A stretch of 64,000 nt of DNA from Cyathus striatus (lineage: Eukaryota; Basidiomycota; Agaricomycetes; Agaricales; Nidulariaceae). This document shows, piece after piece, positions 9,116 to 20,272 of the stretch. The notes under the pieces are model-generated. The model was not told the DNA's origin. It did not search any database and worked only from the letters and a program-made list of their open reading frames with translations. Both the position numbers and the translations under genes were made by a program. How positions within the stretch are numbered: the stretch's first letter is position 1; every line of letters starts with the position of its first letter. The stretch is taken from NCBI GenBank assembly GCA_025738555.1, contig JAOVFP010000012.1:2108001-2172000 (forward strand), written 5' to 3'.

Positions 9116-12100
9116 CCAGTGTTGAGGACATATCCAAGTCTTGCTCAAGGGACAGAAATGAAGAGAAAGCCATAATGACAGAAAAGACTAAAGCCTAAGA
9201 ACCAAGCAAGATTCCAGAAGTTGTGGATTTAATTATATACATATACAATTACAAAGGGAAGATCAATAGAAGAGTAATTACTGCATGGGTAGAGATATCA
9301 ATAGACTTATAAAGTAAAGCAAAAGAATAGAGATAGAATAGAGTATGTGAGCAGTGAGCAATCAGTCATAGAATATTGTGAGGTGAAAATAGGTAATGTT
9401 GGTGCAGAGTATTGTGGATGACAATACAAATTATGGTCAGTGATTTTGATAATGGGCACGATGGAATGGTGGATAAGTTTGCAAGTGAGTGGAAGATGAC
9501 CATTCATTTTCCAGTTTACATGTGCTAGGTGTCATGCTTGAGCAAGATTTCTGAGCTTCAACTTTTGTACTCCTTGAAAAACAAATGGAATACGTTGGAG
9601 ACAAGGAGACCTCATGATGGCACACTAATATTGAGCAGAAGAGTATATAAATGGAATAAAGATAAAGTGAATATAAAATGTAAATGGGGGTCTCAACACA
9701 TCCTTACTGAGATAAGGTACAAGCAGGAAAGTGTGGAAATATCAGCTCTTCAAACCCAGTGGAACAACATCAGCAAGTCTATCAAATGCACTACAGCTCT
9801 TCATGAACATATTCTGTCCAATGCACACAAGTACAGATCTGCCTGTGTACCCAATCATTCAGAGCTTGTTGGATAAAAGACTAAATACTCTTTCTGTGAA
9901 GTTCACCAATAGGGTGTCCCATGGCAGAGGAAGCAGAGGAGGGATGGCATAGTACACAGCTCAAAAGTGAAGCCATGTAAGTCTGATCTTGGGCTTCGGA
10001 TGCAGAGGAGTGTGCGCACTGAGCAGTGAAAGTGTAAATTAGAGGACAGGTGTTTCTATGATGTTGATTACGAGGAGAGGTGACTATAGATTGGGCCTAG
10101 ACAGGTCATGATCTTCAGGTTACAAGAAGCAACTAACAAAGTGAGGAAGGAGGAATATGTGGAAAGAGGACCATATAAACAAAGGAGAAAGTGTGGAAGG
10201 ATGGAAGATAAAAACGAAGGAAGGAGGATGGGAAGGGGGAAACGAGGAGTGGAGGAAGGAAGTATGTAGAGAGACTGGTTGAATGAAAACTTAGACCAAG
10301 GAAGAGAGAATGAGCCACTTGAGTAAAACAAGACTATGACCATACAAATAGAAGGGGGAAATGAGGAGCTGGCTGAATGAAACATAACTTAGACCAAGGA
10401 AGAGAGAATGGCCCACTGGAGTAGAATGAGACCATGACCATACAAATAAGAAAAAACAAGAGATGAAACACACTTTCACACTTCATGCTTTCATGTCTCG
10501 CTAGCCTAAGAATCCACTTCTCCATCCTTACACACAGTCCACCTGAGGTGTGCCATATATGCCAGGGTGTGTATGAATGATAGGAAGTTGGCATAGTATA
10601 GCTGGAGATAACTCATTAGCTTTGTAGATATAGGGAAAGAGAGGATATGGATAAGATGGGTAAAGAGAGAGTGAGAGCAACAGAACAAAGGGAAGAGGGC
10701 AAGGTGGGGACAAAGAAAGGGCAGAAAGGAAGGAAAATGAAAAGAGGTAGATGATACAGCATGAATACGAATGCTACTGGCACTAACATGAGTACTGCAA
10801 ATTCCACACTGGAAATCATGAATGAGGGCATGTTCAAGAACCAATCAGTATTGTATACTACTTACCAGGGGGGAGGTTTGATTTGAGTGAGTAGGGATGC
10901 AAGAAGCTTGAGCAAGTGTGATGAGCACTGTGGGCCTGCTCATTGGAGTTTACCAAGACAGAGTGCATGTGATGATGAGGCAGCATGAAGGCTATCAGTC
11001 TGGGTATTTGTATTAGAAGCCAGGGCTGTCGATGTTGTGGGAGTAGCTGACAATATTGGAGGGGTGGAAATTATTGTTGAAAGTGAGGCAGTAGATGCAA
11101 TAGTGGATGCTAATGAGAACAAGGAGGATGAAGAGGAAGGAGTGGTAGACAAGGGAGAAGCAGAAGCTGGGACCAAGGCAGATTGAGATAAAGAAGAGGA
11201 AGTCCTGCACTTTTGTTGGAGTGGGGGATGGGCCACATTAGGAGAGGGGTGAGAAAAAGGATTATGTACAATGGTGAGCATGCCCAATGGTATATGCACT
11301 GAGTTTTGTATCACTATCATTTGGGACAATGGTCAAAGGATGGTTCTTGCTGTTTCAGATGATGAGCTGAGGAACTGTGATGCCAGTGTTAAGTACAACA
11401 GGTCGACTGATCCCAGAGCTGGATGAGGCAGAGACACATGAATAGGGAGTTCAGGGGAGTGCCTGTGGCTGGCTATTGACAACATGAGGAGAATGAATAT
11501 GTAGAGGGGAAGTGGACAAACAGCTAGAACTGACTCACATCCTCAATTCAACTCCATAATGTACCAGCACCCAAGACCTGCTGTCACTTAATAGAGATAA
11601 GACATATGTTGCATCATGGTTTTTGGTGAGGTCCATAAAATGTATGACTGTTGCAAACCTCCACACAATACATTTTCCCCTTAGAGCTTACATGCAATGA
11701 TGAAGAACAGGAGAGTCAGGGACAAGTGTACTAGTTAGATTGAATCCATCAGTGACAGATCGAACACACCTCACCCTCAGGCATGGCAAACACATCTGAA
11801 CGAGTACTGCTAATGCAGATTAACCATGGGAGACACATTCGCAAGGAGGGCGATGGACATTGAAGCACGAAGCTTAAGGCTGTGGTATGTGAACCTACAT
11901 GAAGGGTCGAGTCCTGGAAGAGTGAAGTGGATGACAGAGGTACTAGGTCGAAAAACGAAATGAGGCCAATAAACAAGTGGGAAAGTTTGAGGTGAAGACG
12001 AAAACGAGAGAGATGATGCAGATGTATGACTGATGGTCAAAAGGATCTGAGACAAGCCAAATTCATCAGCAGTCACAGTACTGTCACAGGGCTCCAGCCA

Positions 12101-12185
12101 ATTAGGTTGAGATCCTGTTCAAGATCTTGTAAATCACCATATAGGGAAATCCAGATGTCCCTATAACCCAACTACCTTAAAAAGT
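9116..12185. other. No recognisable gene; degenerate A/G-rich sequence
   Basis: Three kilobases with no convincing coding region. The longest plus-strand frame (9529-9876) has no family I recognise. A direct duplication of about 100 bp is visible: the block containing ACTTAGACCAAGGAAGAGAG occurs at about 10288 and again at about 10388. A minus-strand frame at 10940-11329 is Ser/Thr/Ala-rich low complexity. CG dinucleotides are rare, as in the decayed repeats elsewhere, so this is probably old repeat sequence. Confidence 0.5.
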
Positions 12186-13470
12186 AGTGGAAATATCCAT
12201 GCTCACACTCACTCTATTGAAAATTTGAATGTGAGTGTGAATGTGAAATCAGTTCACATGCATGCATACTTACTGTAAGATTAGTATATACATATTCATG
12301 CTCACACATATTTACTGTAGAGTGAGTGTGGATGTAAAATACATATTTATTATCACATTCATGCTCAATATAATTGAGTTTGAATGTGAGCATGATGGGT
12401 TTCATGATGTTATATTTACACCTTTTTTAGAAAATACTATACAGGACTATGTCAACTTAATAAGATATTATTAACATGCTCATTTAAAATGGGCATGTAG
12501 ATTTTACTGGGCACACACAAAAGTGAGCATGACTGAGCATGCCATGCTCAAGGCCAGATTTTCATGCTCACAATGTATGTTGAAGTCATAAAAGGCCTAT
12601 TTATTAGTCAAATTACATGTAAATCAAATATATATACCAGTATAGTACTATTGTAGTCATATAGTTACCACAAGTAGAGTTTTAAAGCAGGTTAAGCTCT
12701 TAGATGTCAAGGAATAAATTTTACATTTCACACCCAAGGCAATATTTTCATCTTTGAGGTGTGAGCACACATGCTCATATCATGCACAGGGTTGAGAATT
12801 CACACTCAGGGTTGACATCTCATGCACAGGGTCCATACTTTCACACACAGTGTCTGAGTTTTCACACTCAAGGTCTGTCAACTCATGCTCAATGTCTTTA
12901 CATCATGCTCATGGTGTGAGTATTCATTTTTATAAAATTAAATAATGTATTAATATTTGGACCTCACTTACATGTGGGAAGAATAGTAAGTGCTAATAAG
13001 TACAATAGACATGGCCACACTTCAATGTATGTGTGAATATATATTCACTTCACACACACTCCCAAACTCATTTAAATTAACAGTGCATGCTGAGCTATTA
13101 TGAGCATGATTGTGATGGATATATCTATTCACACTCACACTTTTCATTATATAAAGGATATGTGGTCAAGTACTACATATCACACTCATTAGTAGAGTAT
13201 GAGCATGAATGTACATATAGTATAATATATTTATCCTCACACAATCTATCCCATTCCATTCATTATTAGTACATAAATCAATGGCCTGTTTTATATACTC
13301 TTAGACACATGCTGTAGTACACCAAGCAATTAATATAAGTAAAAGTTTGATTTATAATAGCTCTTTTTAACTTTATTGACACTCACATATAGAATATCTG
13401 TGCTCAACATTTCCGGCTCACTGCTAAACTTGTTTAAATTGAGAGTATATATAAATATGCATGAGCGATG
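12186..13470. repeat. GCTCA-rich repeat element, CpG-decayed copy
   Basis: Many copies of CATGCTCA, CACACTCA and the reverse TGAGCATG occur in both orientations, e.g. 12200-12390 and 12740-12920. The same layout (GTGAGCAC.., CAGGGTTGAGAATTC.., CTCATGC..) appears with intact CG (CACGCTCA, GGGTCGAATT) at 19075-19345. The present copy has almost every CG replaced by TG or CA. No gene is seen. Confidence 0.55.
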
Positions 13471-14520
13471 TGGCTGAGTTCTGTGGTCTACTCACAGAAA
13501 CTAGCCGGATTAGTTCTTTGTCAAGTATTTTCTTGGAGTGACGAGCATTTGATGCGCATCTAGAGTGTGGGCCGGGAGGCTGTTGACTTTGTTTGCTCTC
13601 ATAGGTCTTAACAAACAACCGTTTTTGGAGAATTCAGAAGAAGTAGCTCAAACCCAATCGTTTCAAGGAGGAAGGCCTGGTCACGGATGAAGAAGGAAGT
13701 GATCGAGGTTCTTGGGAGTCTCGACGTAAATACGATACAGTATATTTCTTTCTCTTTTCTTTTTCTTCGCATTTGTTCCACCATAAACTCCCCACTCACA
13801 TGCTTCATTTTCTTGGAAAGTCGAATACAACAGGCCTGGGGTAACTTTATCAGGAACGGAGGGAGCTGCGACCGAAACGAGAGGGCACCGCTCTGTGCAG
13901 GAGGAGCAGAGGCGAAATGTAAATAGAGTCCAGCGTTTCGGGACTGCGCCCCGAGGTTCCTGGTGAAGAAAACCTTAGACAGGTAATATTCGACATTCTT
14001 TTTACTTCTTTTTGGTGACATATGCCAATGGACTCTTACTTACGACGTAGAGTAGTGTAGGATATGTCAGTCTGGGGTCTGTGATGCATGAGAACGCATT
14101 GCACAGACCAAGACCAAATGTATTTAATCCGCTCCCTTTGAGGGAGGAATATCATCTCTTCCAACTCGGTATTATACTCCCTGCTTGTGAAGTCTGATCA
14201 CGCTGTTTATTCTTCTACTCATTTCTTCAAGTTGTCCTTATTAAAGGTGCTCGTATTGTTAGCTAAGTACTCCATTTCACTCACTTCTTTCTACTTCTCG
14301 ACGCTCCCGCGAGCGACGCGCGCATAGCGAGTTAGTCGAGAAACGCGTCCCTTACGTAATCGGGATTAACGGTGCTTACGTGTGGTCTAACGGATCGCTG
14401 GCATTGTTCCCATGCACTGACTACTCTTACCTTATCGTACAGGTACCTCACACAGACCGTTCAACAAATGATTTCTCCGCAACAGCGAGAAGAGACCTAT
14501 CGCACCCATGCTCAAACTCA
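13471..14520 (+). other. CpG-retaining unique sequence; possible gene fragment
   Basis: Base composition changes here: CG is common, unlike the repeats on the left. A plus-strand frame (about 13690-13729) ends at a GTAAAT donor. After an AG at about 13820 a second frame reads EYNRPGVTLSGTEG and onward to a TGA near 13972. Together they could be two exons of a fungal gene, but I recognise no family, and the candidate product is short with no clear start. Pol II signals are not obvious. The last bases (14500-14528) belong to the GCTCA-type repeat into which element V is inserted. Confidence 0.25.
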
Positions 14521-14756
14521 AGTAAATTGAGCTCTTTACGCTTACCCGGGCGTTCTGTACGGATCCGTGCGGATTACGCAGAATCCGTACGGAATCTGGG
14601 AGGTCGAGAATTGGCTGAGGTATCACTATAATGAAGGAAATATTCCGTACGGAATTCTTACGGATTCCGCACAGATTTATACGGAATGGAAAATTCCGTG
14701 CGGATTACGCGGAATTCCGTAACAAAGACTTCCTCGGAATCCATGCGGACTTTTAT

Positions 14757-14965
14757 TAGTATTTATTATACATTTATTGTAATATTAATAAAACAAATTG
14801 CATCGCATATGTTTCGAACCCAAGTCTACGCTATGGCTTAGTCATCGAATATACAGCGCGCTTAACCGACTGAGCCAGTGTGTCATTGACACCATAACAT
14901 AGCCGCCAACAACGTGACGCTCGTTGTCTTCTCTGTCACTGGCCGTCGGTAACCGATAACCCTCT
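14757..14965 (-). repeat. tRNA-derived (SINE-like) segment in the GAG end of V
   Basis: On the minus strand an A-box-like TGGCTCAGTCGGTTAAGCGC is followed, about 50 bp on, by a B-box-like GGTTCGAAAC, then an A/T-rich stretch. These are the internal RNA polymerase III promoter elements of tRNAs and tRNA-derived SINEs. A proper acceptor stem is not evident, and the spacing suggests decay or an intron. The same segment in the same relative position lies in element Y (35452-35660, plus strand), so it travels as part of the element's end. Confidence 0.5.
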
Positions 14966-15270
14966 GTAAAAACGAAAACACATGGATTTCACATGCACAG
15001 GTCATGTAATGGTCAGTAATGAGCAGTACATGCTAAAATGTCGCAATTCAGACCTGGACATGACCTGAATAAACCTTTCGCACTCATATCTGGGACATGG
15101 TTAGGACATGTAATTCCGTTCTCTGAGCCAATAAGATTGTACATCCGTTAATGGTGTACTGGGGGATACATGACCTGAACATGATTTAGAGATGCACTGT
15201 CATATCAATTACATCTTCTGCTAATGTCGTTTACATGAGATGGGAATGTTGTCTTTATAATCTGGACATG
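14965..15270. other. Unassigned interior of V with ACATG motifs
   Basis: No gene is seen. The stretch is rich in GACATG/ACATGACCTG motifs on both strands (for example around 15000-15060 and 15165-15190), reminiscent of the subterminal arrays of other elements but with no clear terminus. Confidence 0.35.
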
Positions 15271-15271
15271 T

Positions 15272-15841
15272 CTATATCAGCACCCTACTCTCTTTTCCCT
15301 CCCTCCTATCTTTCTCCGCCTTCTCCCGCCTCTCCTTCCTCCTCTGCTCCTTAACATGTTGCAACCCCTCCTCATTCCACCTAATTGAAGCGAAACCACT
15401 AGTACTCGAGTGTCCACTCGCGGAAGAATTGCGGGAGTTGGACGAAGCGACGGACATAGGACGCAGAGAAGACACCGTAGAGGCAGCGCGGTCCCTGCCT
15501 GTGAACTTGAAGGCTGATTCCATGGACAACCCACTGCCAGAGACTGTCACTCGAGGCGCGGGATGGCCGCCCCCACCTAAAAGAATTGCAGCTGGTGTCG
15601 ACCCACTGCACTGAGGGTTGTTTTCAGGAGCAATAGGTGGTCCTTCGGGAATAGGGCCCATGTTGATAGGCGTGTTGAAGAGAATTCCTGAGTCTAAGGA
15701 ATTGAAGCGTGCTGGTGATTCGCCGTCGAGATGAAGAGGCTCTGGGGCTATGTTGACGGTAAGCAAGAGTATATGATAAGAAAGTGAGCTGCTTACTCTG
15801 CTAAAGCGGAAATGGAGGGGATGGAAGACATGGAAGCCCAT
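15272..15841 (-). CDS. Gene fragment inside V: Ser-rich protein with basic C-terminus
   Basis: The minus-strand frame, stop at 15272-15274, encodes a Pro/Gly/Ser-rich region (GPIPEGPPIAPENN), a Ser/Asn tract (about 15400-15460), then RWNEEGLQHVKEQRRKERRE and a Lys/Arg/Glu-rich tail. The composition, with abundant CG and a Ser tract leading into a charged helix, is that of a host protein C-terminus rather than a transposon gene. Upstream, GTAAGC at about 15793 and CATAG at about 15745 look like a 49-bp intron, but splicing leaves the upstream frame blocked, so the fragment is probably incomplete. I do not recognise the family. Its position inside V suggests capture of part of a host gene. Confidence 0.45.
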   Translation of the reverse strand: MGFHVFHPLHFRFSRVSSSLSYHILLLTVNIAPEPLHLDGESPARFNSLDSGILFNTPINMGPIPEGPPIAPENNPQCSGSTPAAILLGGGGHPAPRVTVSGSGLSMESAFKFTGRDRAASTVSSLRPMSVASSNSRNSSASGHSSTSGFASIRWNEEGLQHVKEQRRKERREKAEKDRREGKESRVLI

Positions 15842-16145
15842 GAACTGTCGAAGGTGTCGTTATGGACACTGGGCAAGGGGAGATGAAGGACGAGGGAAAC
15901 ACCAAGCAAAGCCTTCCATTGAACCGATTTTGTAGGGCTTTCCTGAATGACACATGGTGTTGTTCCAGCGACTCAAATGCATAATGAAGGACAAACCTCG
16001 AAAGCCATGCTCTGCAGACCCATTACCACCCATCCTGAAATTCAAATTCCTAGCGTAAGTAGAAGCATTGGCTTCATTATTATAAGAGATCTTGAATGGT
16101 TGGCATTAGTTGAACAGACAGAAGCTTGAGAACAAGAGAGAAGAG

Positions 16146-16172
16146 TGAGAGAGAGAGAGAGAGAGAGAGAGG
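16146..16172 (+). repeat. (GA)n microsatellite
   Basis: An uninterrupted GA run of about 13 units inside element V. Confidence 0.9.
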
Positions 16173-16439
16173 GTAGTATAACGGCAACTTGGTTGGCAGT
16201 GTCAACCGCTTCCTGTGTTATCTCACAGGATCATGTGACCTTCTCAACCCTCTTCCATTATCGAAGTTACTTATATACGCGCGTACACTTCACTAAATGT
16301 TCCATTCCATCTTTAACTATATACCTAAGTACATACTCAGATACTTCATGTAAGTAAAATACCTCCGTTGATTAAAGATTGACTGATATTTTATTTTTCA
16401 GTCGTTTGTCTAGCATTTATATTTATCACTAATAAATTC

Positions 16440-16815
16440 GAGCCAGTGCTGCTGGAGAAGTAGTGTGAGTATTGCATGAGTCCTACATGAGTTACATATA
16501 TGCTATAAATGCCTTACACATGAGCTGCACATACTAGTTCATTTTATGCTAGGCACTTCAATTAGTCAAATATTTACGCACTGTAGATTGGAGCAGACAG
16601 TACAGACGGAAAAGCTGTGTGAGTATTGCATGAGTCCAACATGAGTTATATCTACAGTGTACATGCGTTGCACAGGAGTTGCACAGGAGTTGTGTATAAG
16701 CTGCACATATGTTCCCCGGATGCTAGGCCCTTTTGGTTAACCATATATGTACAAGCTGCTTCACATGTCCGGTACATACGTTGGCACTACTAATGAATGT
16801 CAGGTACATGATCTA
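16440..16815. repeat. Imperfect repeats with ATGAGT/CACAGGAGTTG motifs in V
   Basis: TGTGAGTATTGCATGAGTCC occurs at about 16462 and again near 16617 with the following ACATGAGTTA. GTTGCACAGGA is tandemly doubled at 16672-16695. No coding region is seen. Confidence 0.5.
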
Positions 16816-18160
16816 TGGACTTGACCGTTTTTACAGAGGATAACCGGCGACGCGTCACCACTGTCGTCACTCTTCGTTCCCACTGTCAACACTCCCCCTC
16901 TTCGCTCTTCCCGCCTCAACATGTCTCGTACTTCACCCACTCCCGCCTTCTCCCGCCACACCGACACAGCGACGGCAATGCCTTGTCCCACCTCAACCGG
17001 TCCTCCACCTCAGCGTCCCCCTCAAGACTGATGCGGTACGTCCCTCCCTCCACTCACCTCTCCATCCCCCATATCTGATCTTCACACAGCATCGTCTACG
17101 ATCTCGTAGACTCTCACCTCCACCACGACTCGTGCCGCCCCCCCCCCTCCATCCTCCCATGCGTCACAATGACGAGGCAAACCCCTCCAGCCTCCTCCTT
17201 ACTTAATGAAGACAACGACGCCGTTGACAAGAACAGCGTCAACGCCACGTCATCCGGCCTCCCCTGTGTCGCAACGACGCTCCTCTTTCCACATAGCCAG
17301 GCCACCCCCCTACGCACAGGCCCGTCGCCAACGCATGCCCACTCCTCCTTCAGCACCGTACGCATAGGCGCATCGTCAACGTGCGTGCGTCGACGTGGCA
17401 TACCCGCCCGTTCCACCCTCACCACCTCTGCTCTCTCCCCACTCCTCCTGCGTTTCCTGGCCACTCCCCTATGCATAGGCACGTCGTCTAGTACGACTAC
17501 GTGGGCACCTTGACGTGGAATCCACGTCCCTTCCACCCTCACCTCCACCCCTTCCTCCTCGCTCTTCCTTTGGCAAGCACAGGCGTCGTCCAAGGCCACA
17601 CCTACGCATAGGCGTGTCGTCGTCGACGCGGCTTCCTCACCCCTTCCACCCTCGCCTCACCTCACCTCCCTTCTCCTCTCCCCCTCCCACTCCTCGCTCT
17701 CCAAGTCAAGGCCATGCCTACGCAGCCCCACCTTTTCCACCCTCGCCTCACCTCACCTCGCCTCTCCTCTCCCCCTCCCCCTCCTCCTTCTCCAAGCCAA
17801 GGCCACGATTACGCATAGGCGCGTCGTCGTCGACGCGGCATTCTCTCCCTTTCCACCCTCGCCTCGCCGCTGCTCTCCCCCTCCCCCTCCTCCTTCCGCA
17901 AGCTGGGGCCACGCCTTACGCATAGGTGTATCGTCGATGCGCGCGCGTCGATACCGCCAACGTACGCAACGATGGGATACGGGGGAAGTGGTTATGAATA
18001 GGGTGATGAGAGATGGGTGGTGATACGAGTGAGGGGGGTAGGAAGAGTGGGGTGAGAAGATAAGGGAGAGGTGCTCGAGAAAGAGGGTAGTGGAAGGTGG
18101 TAGTGGCCATCACAGGTGGTGATACGGCGTAGTGAAGGAGGGAGGTAGACACTGGGAGGA
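16816..18160. repeat. CpG-rich, C-rich repeats with CGCATAGGCG cores
   Basis: A TACGCATAGGCGCGTCGTCG-like core recurs at about 17360, 17470, 17605, 17812 and 17917, separated by CCTTCCACCCTCGCCTC-type C/T-rich stretches. Long open frames on both strands (for example plus 17515-17925) are Pro/Ser-rich readings of this composition and show no domain. The density of intact CG contrasts with the decayed repeats elsewhere and points to a young or unmethylated sequence. Confidence 0.5.
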
Positions 18161-18733
18161 AGCGAGGTTGAGCGACGCCGGCGACACAGTAGCGTCGACT
18201 CCATGCGTTATTCGATGCGTCAATGCCACATCATCGCCAACGTCTCTATGCCTCACCACCACCACCATCACCCTTCCTTTCTCCCCTTCTCCCTGTCGTC
18301 GTAGCATAACGGCGCCGCCGCCACCTCACCTTCTCCTCTATCTCCCGCCCACCACCTCTCCAACCACCATGCTATTAGTACCATATAGGTATTTTTATTG
18401 TATTAGCTTATTACTGTTATTAGTATAATAGATTGTTGTATTGCTATAGTTAAATTGTATATTAATAGTATAATAACAAATATATTTGATTTTAAGTGCA
18501 TTTTGTGGGATTATGAGAGTGTAGCTACATAGTATCAGGTCTAAGAGGTGTCCGAAGATGTAGTAGGGAAGCAATAAAATTAAGAAGTCTGCAAATTATG
18601 CATGAATCTGTACGGAATCTGTGTAAATCCGTACGGATCCGTACAGATTCCGCACGGAATTTTCAGGTCCGCACAGATTCTGCGCGGATCCGTACGGATC
18701 TGTACGGACCCCCCGGGGGAGCGTAAATTACTG

Positions 18734-19345
18734 AGTAAATTGAGCATGAGCATGAATATAACACACATGCGCAAGTTATACTATGCAAGCAGCAGCAAAT
18801 ATGCATGAGTGTGATAGATACCCCTATCATGCTCATACTCAAACTCAAGTAAATCGAGTGTGAGTGTGAATATAACACTCACACACAATTTATGGGAGAT
18901 ATGCATGAGCATACCTATCACGCTCACGCTTGAACTGGGTTGGCTTGGGCGAGAACTGGCATTAGTATGATATTAAATTCTTTTTAGAATAGATCATAAG
19001 GATATGGTACAGTATATCTTTAGGATTATAGTAGTTTCTCAATCACTTATGTATTGCTTCACGCTCACTTAAATACCACCCACGCACACATATATATTAT
19101 TCACGCTCAGGGTCGAATTTCCACGCGCAGACCCTGAGCGTGTACACTCAACTCACGCTCATGTGTGTGCGTGCCCGGAATTATCTCCCTGCCCATTTAT
19201 AATTTCTTCACGCTCAAGTGTAGAATATTCACGCTCACAAATAAGATATTCACGCACGGGGTCGAATTTTCACGCTCACCTATTGAGCGTGAAAATTCGA
19301 CGCTGAGCGTGCACCCTCAACTCACGCACACTTTTGTGCGTTCCC
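18734..19345. repeat. GCTCA-rich repeat, CpG-retaining part
   Basis: Continues the repeat interrupted by V. It contains TGAGCATGAGCATG, CTCAAACTCAAGTAAAT and many CACGCTCA units on both strands (19060-19345). It is the CG-rich counterpart of 12186-13470. Confidence 0.6.
19262..19300. repeat. Perfect 17-bp inverted repeat (hairpin)
   Basis: TCGAATTTTCACGCTCA and its exact reverse complement flank the 5-base loop CCTAT. It is the cleanest hairpin of the GCTCA element. Confidence 0.85.
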
Positions 19346-20050
19346 GGAATTTTCTTGCTGCCCGAATGCTTTCGAATCTCCGCGGCCCCAACTTAGTGGC
19401 ACATCAGAAAGAGGACGAGGCTGCGTCATGTGATCGTATAGAATAATCTGCTAGTGCATCGACATGAGGAAGTTCTTCGACAAAATACAGTTGAACATGT
19501 TGAGCAATGAGTGGAAAATCGCAGGGTAGGCTTATTTTCACGTAGTATGGTAGACTACCACTTACCCTACTGTCTCGTCGACTTTGTTCCCCAACCAGAC
19601 TCTCTAGCCAGGGAGGAGAAACTACTGCACTCTCGAGCAAATCTTCATCGCAAAACCATAATGAATCTTAAAGGCATTGCAAGTGGCGATTGATGTCACT
19701 GATGTAGGACAGATCACGATTCGCAACACATCAATCTATTTGTTAGTAGATAATACCATTAGGTGGCCAGTAAGTCTTCGATAGCGATTCCTTAGCCGTA
19801 GAGTAGATTATAAAAGCTTTAATTTCTCAAAGATAGCGAACATGCTTGTACTACAAATGTACAGCGATCGCGCGACACCGGTATTAGGTGTGGCGTATGC
19901 GATAGTGTGAATGGAAGCAATTCAAAATGTCCATCTCCGCGACTCTCGATCACTCGCGACTACATTGAACCCACAGTTTGGAAATCCCTTATCAATATGC
20001 ACCAAACGTGTGATGCTAACACGCGATAGGATAAGGCCGTAAACATGTTG
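19346..20050. other. Upstream region of the NLR gene; no firm gene
   Basis: CG-containing, repeat-poor sequence. A minus-strand frame (19404-19640) includes QHVQLYFVEELPHVDALADY, which looks protein-like but is short, and I recognise no family. It could be a decayed gene end. Nothing else is supported. Confidence 0.3.
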
Positions 20051-20055
20051 TTGGA

Positions 20056-20063
20056 TATATATA
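20056..20063 (+). promoter_or_regulatory. TATA-like box upstream of the NACHT-WD40 gene
   Basis: TATATATA lies 210 bp before the start codon, followed by a C/T-rich leader (about 20185-20215) of the kind seen before fungal transcription starts. It is the only clear TATA motif close upstream. Confidence 0.35.
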
Positions 20064-20272
20064 GCACGAGAGGGTGTATCTTATTATAGAAGAACAGCTG
20101 ATCATACCAACGATTTGGCTCGGAACACGTTTACCACGCGTGTCGACTGCATTGTTCTACATATATTGCCTGTTTACGCTTACTTTCATTCCCCCTCTCT
20201 CACCAACTCAAACGCCTTACTACTCAAGTACAACAGCTTACAAGCTCAAGGTCAAATTCTCCTGCATCTAAA

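Larger units (their letters stand above)
14529..18733. mobile_element. Element V: non-autonomous KDZ-type element with gene-like cargo
   Basis: Bounded by the 8-bp direct repeat AGTAAATT (14521-14528 and 18734-18741). The left end starts GAGCTCTTTACGCTTACCCG; the right end, read inward, starts CAGTAATTTACGCTCCCCCG. Both termini are followed by CCGTACGGAT-type motifs. The left 430 bp match the right end of element Y (35450-35855), and the right end matches Y's left end (26801-26854), so V belongs to the Y family although it has no transposase. Its interior (4.2 kb) holds a tRNA-like segment, a minus-strand coding fragment (15272-15841), a GA microsatellite and a CpG-rich C-rich block. The target was a GCTCA-type repeat, whose halves resume on either side. 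Confidence 0.82.

Noticed and set aside
9529..9879. A 115-aa hypothetical gene
   Set aside because: No recognisable family, no intron or promoter evidence, and it lies in CG-poor degenerate sequence.
14810..14890. A functional tRNA gene
   Set aside because: A and B boxes are present, but no convincing acceptor stem or anticodon arm, and the segment is a repeated part of transposon ends.
17169..17925. Pro/Ser-rich protein genes on either strand
   Set aside because: Open frames overlap on both strands and follow the C-rich repeat; no start or domain support.
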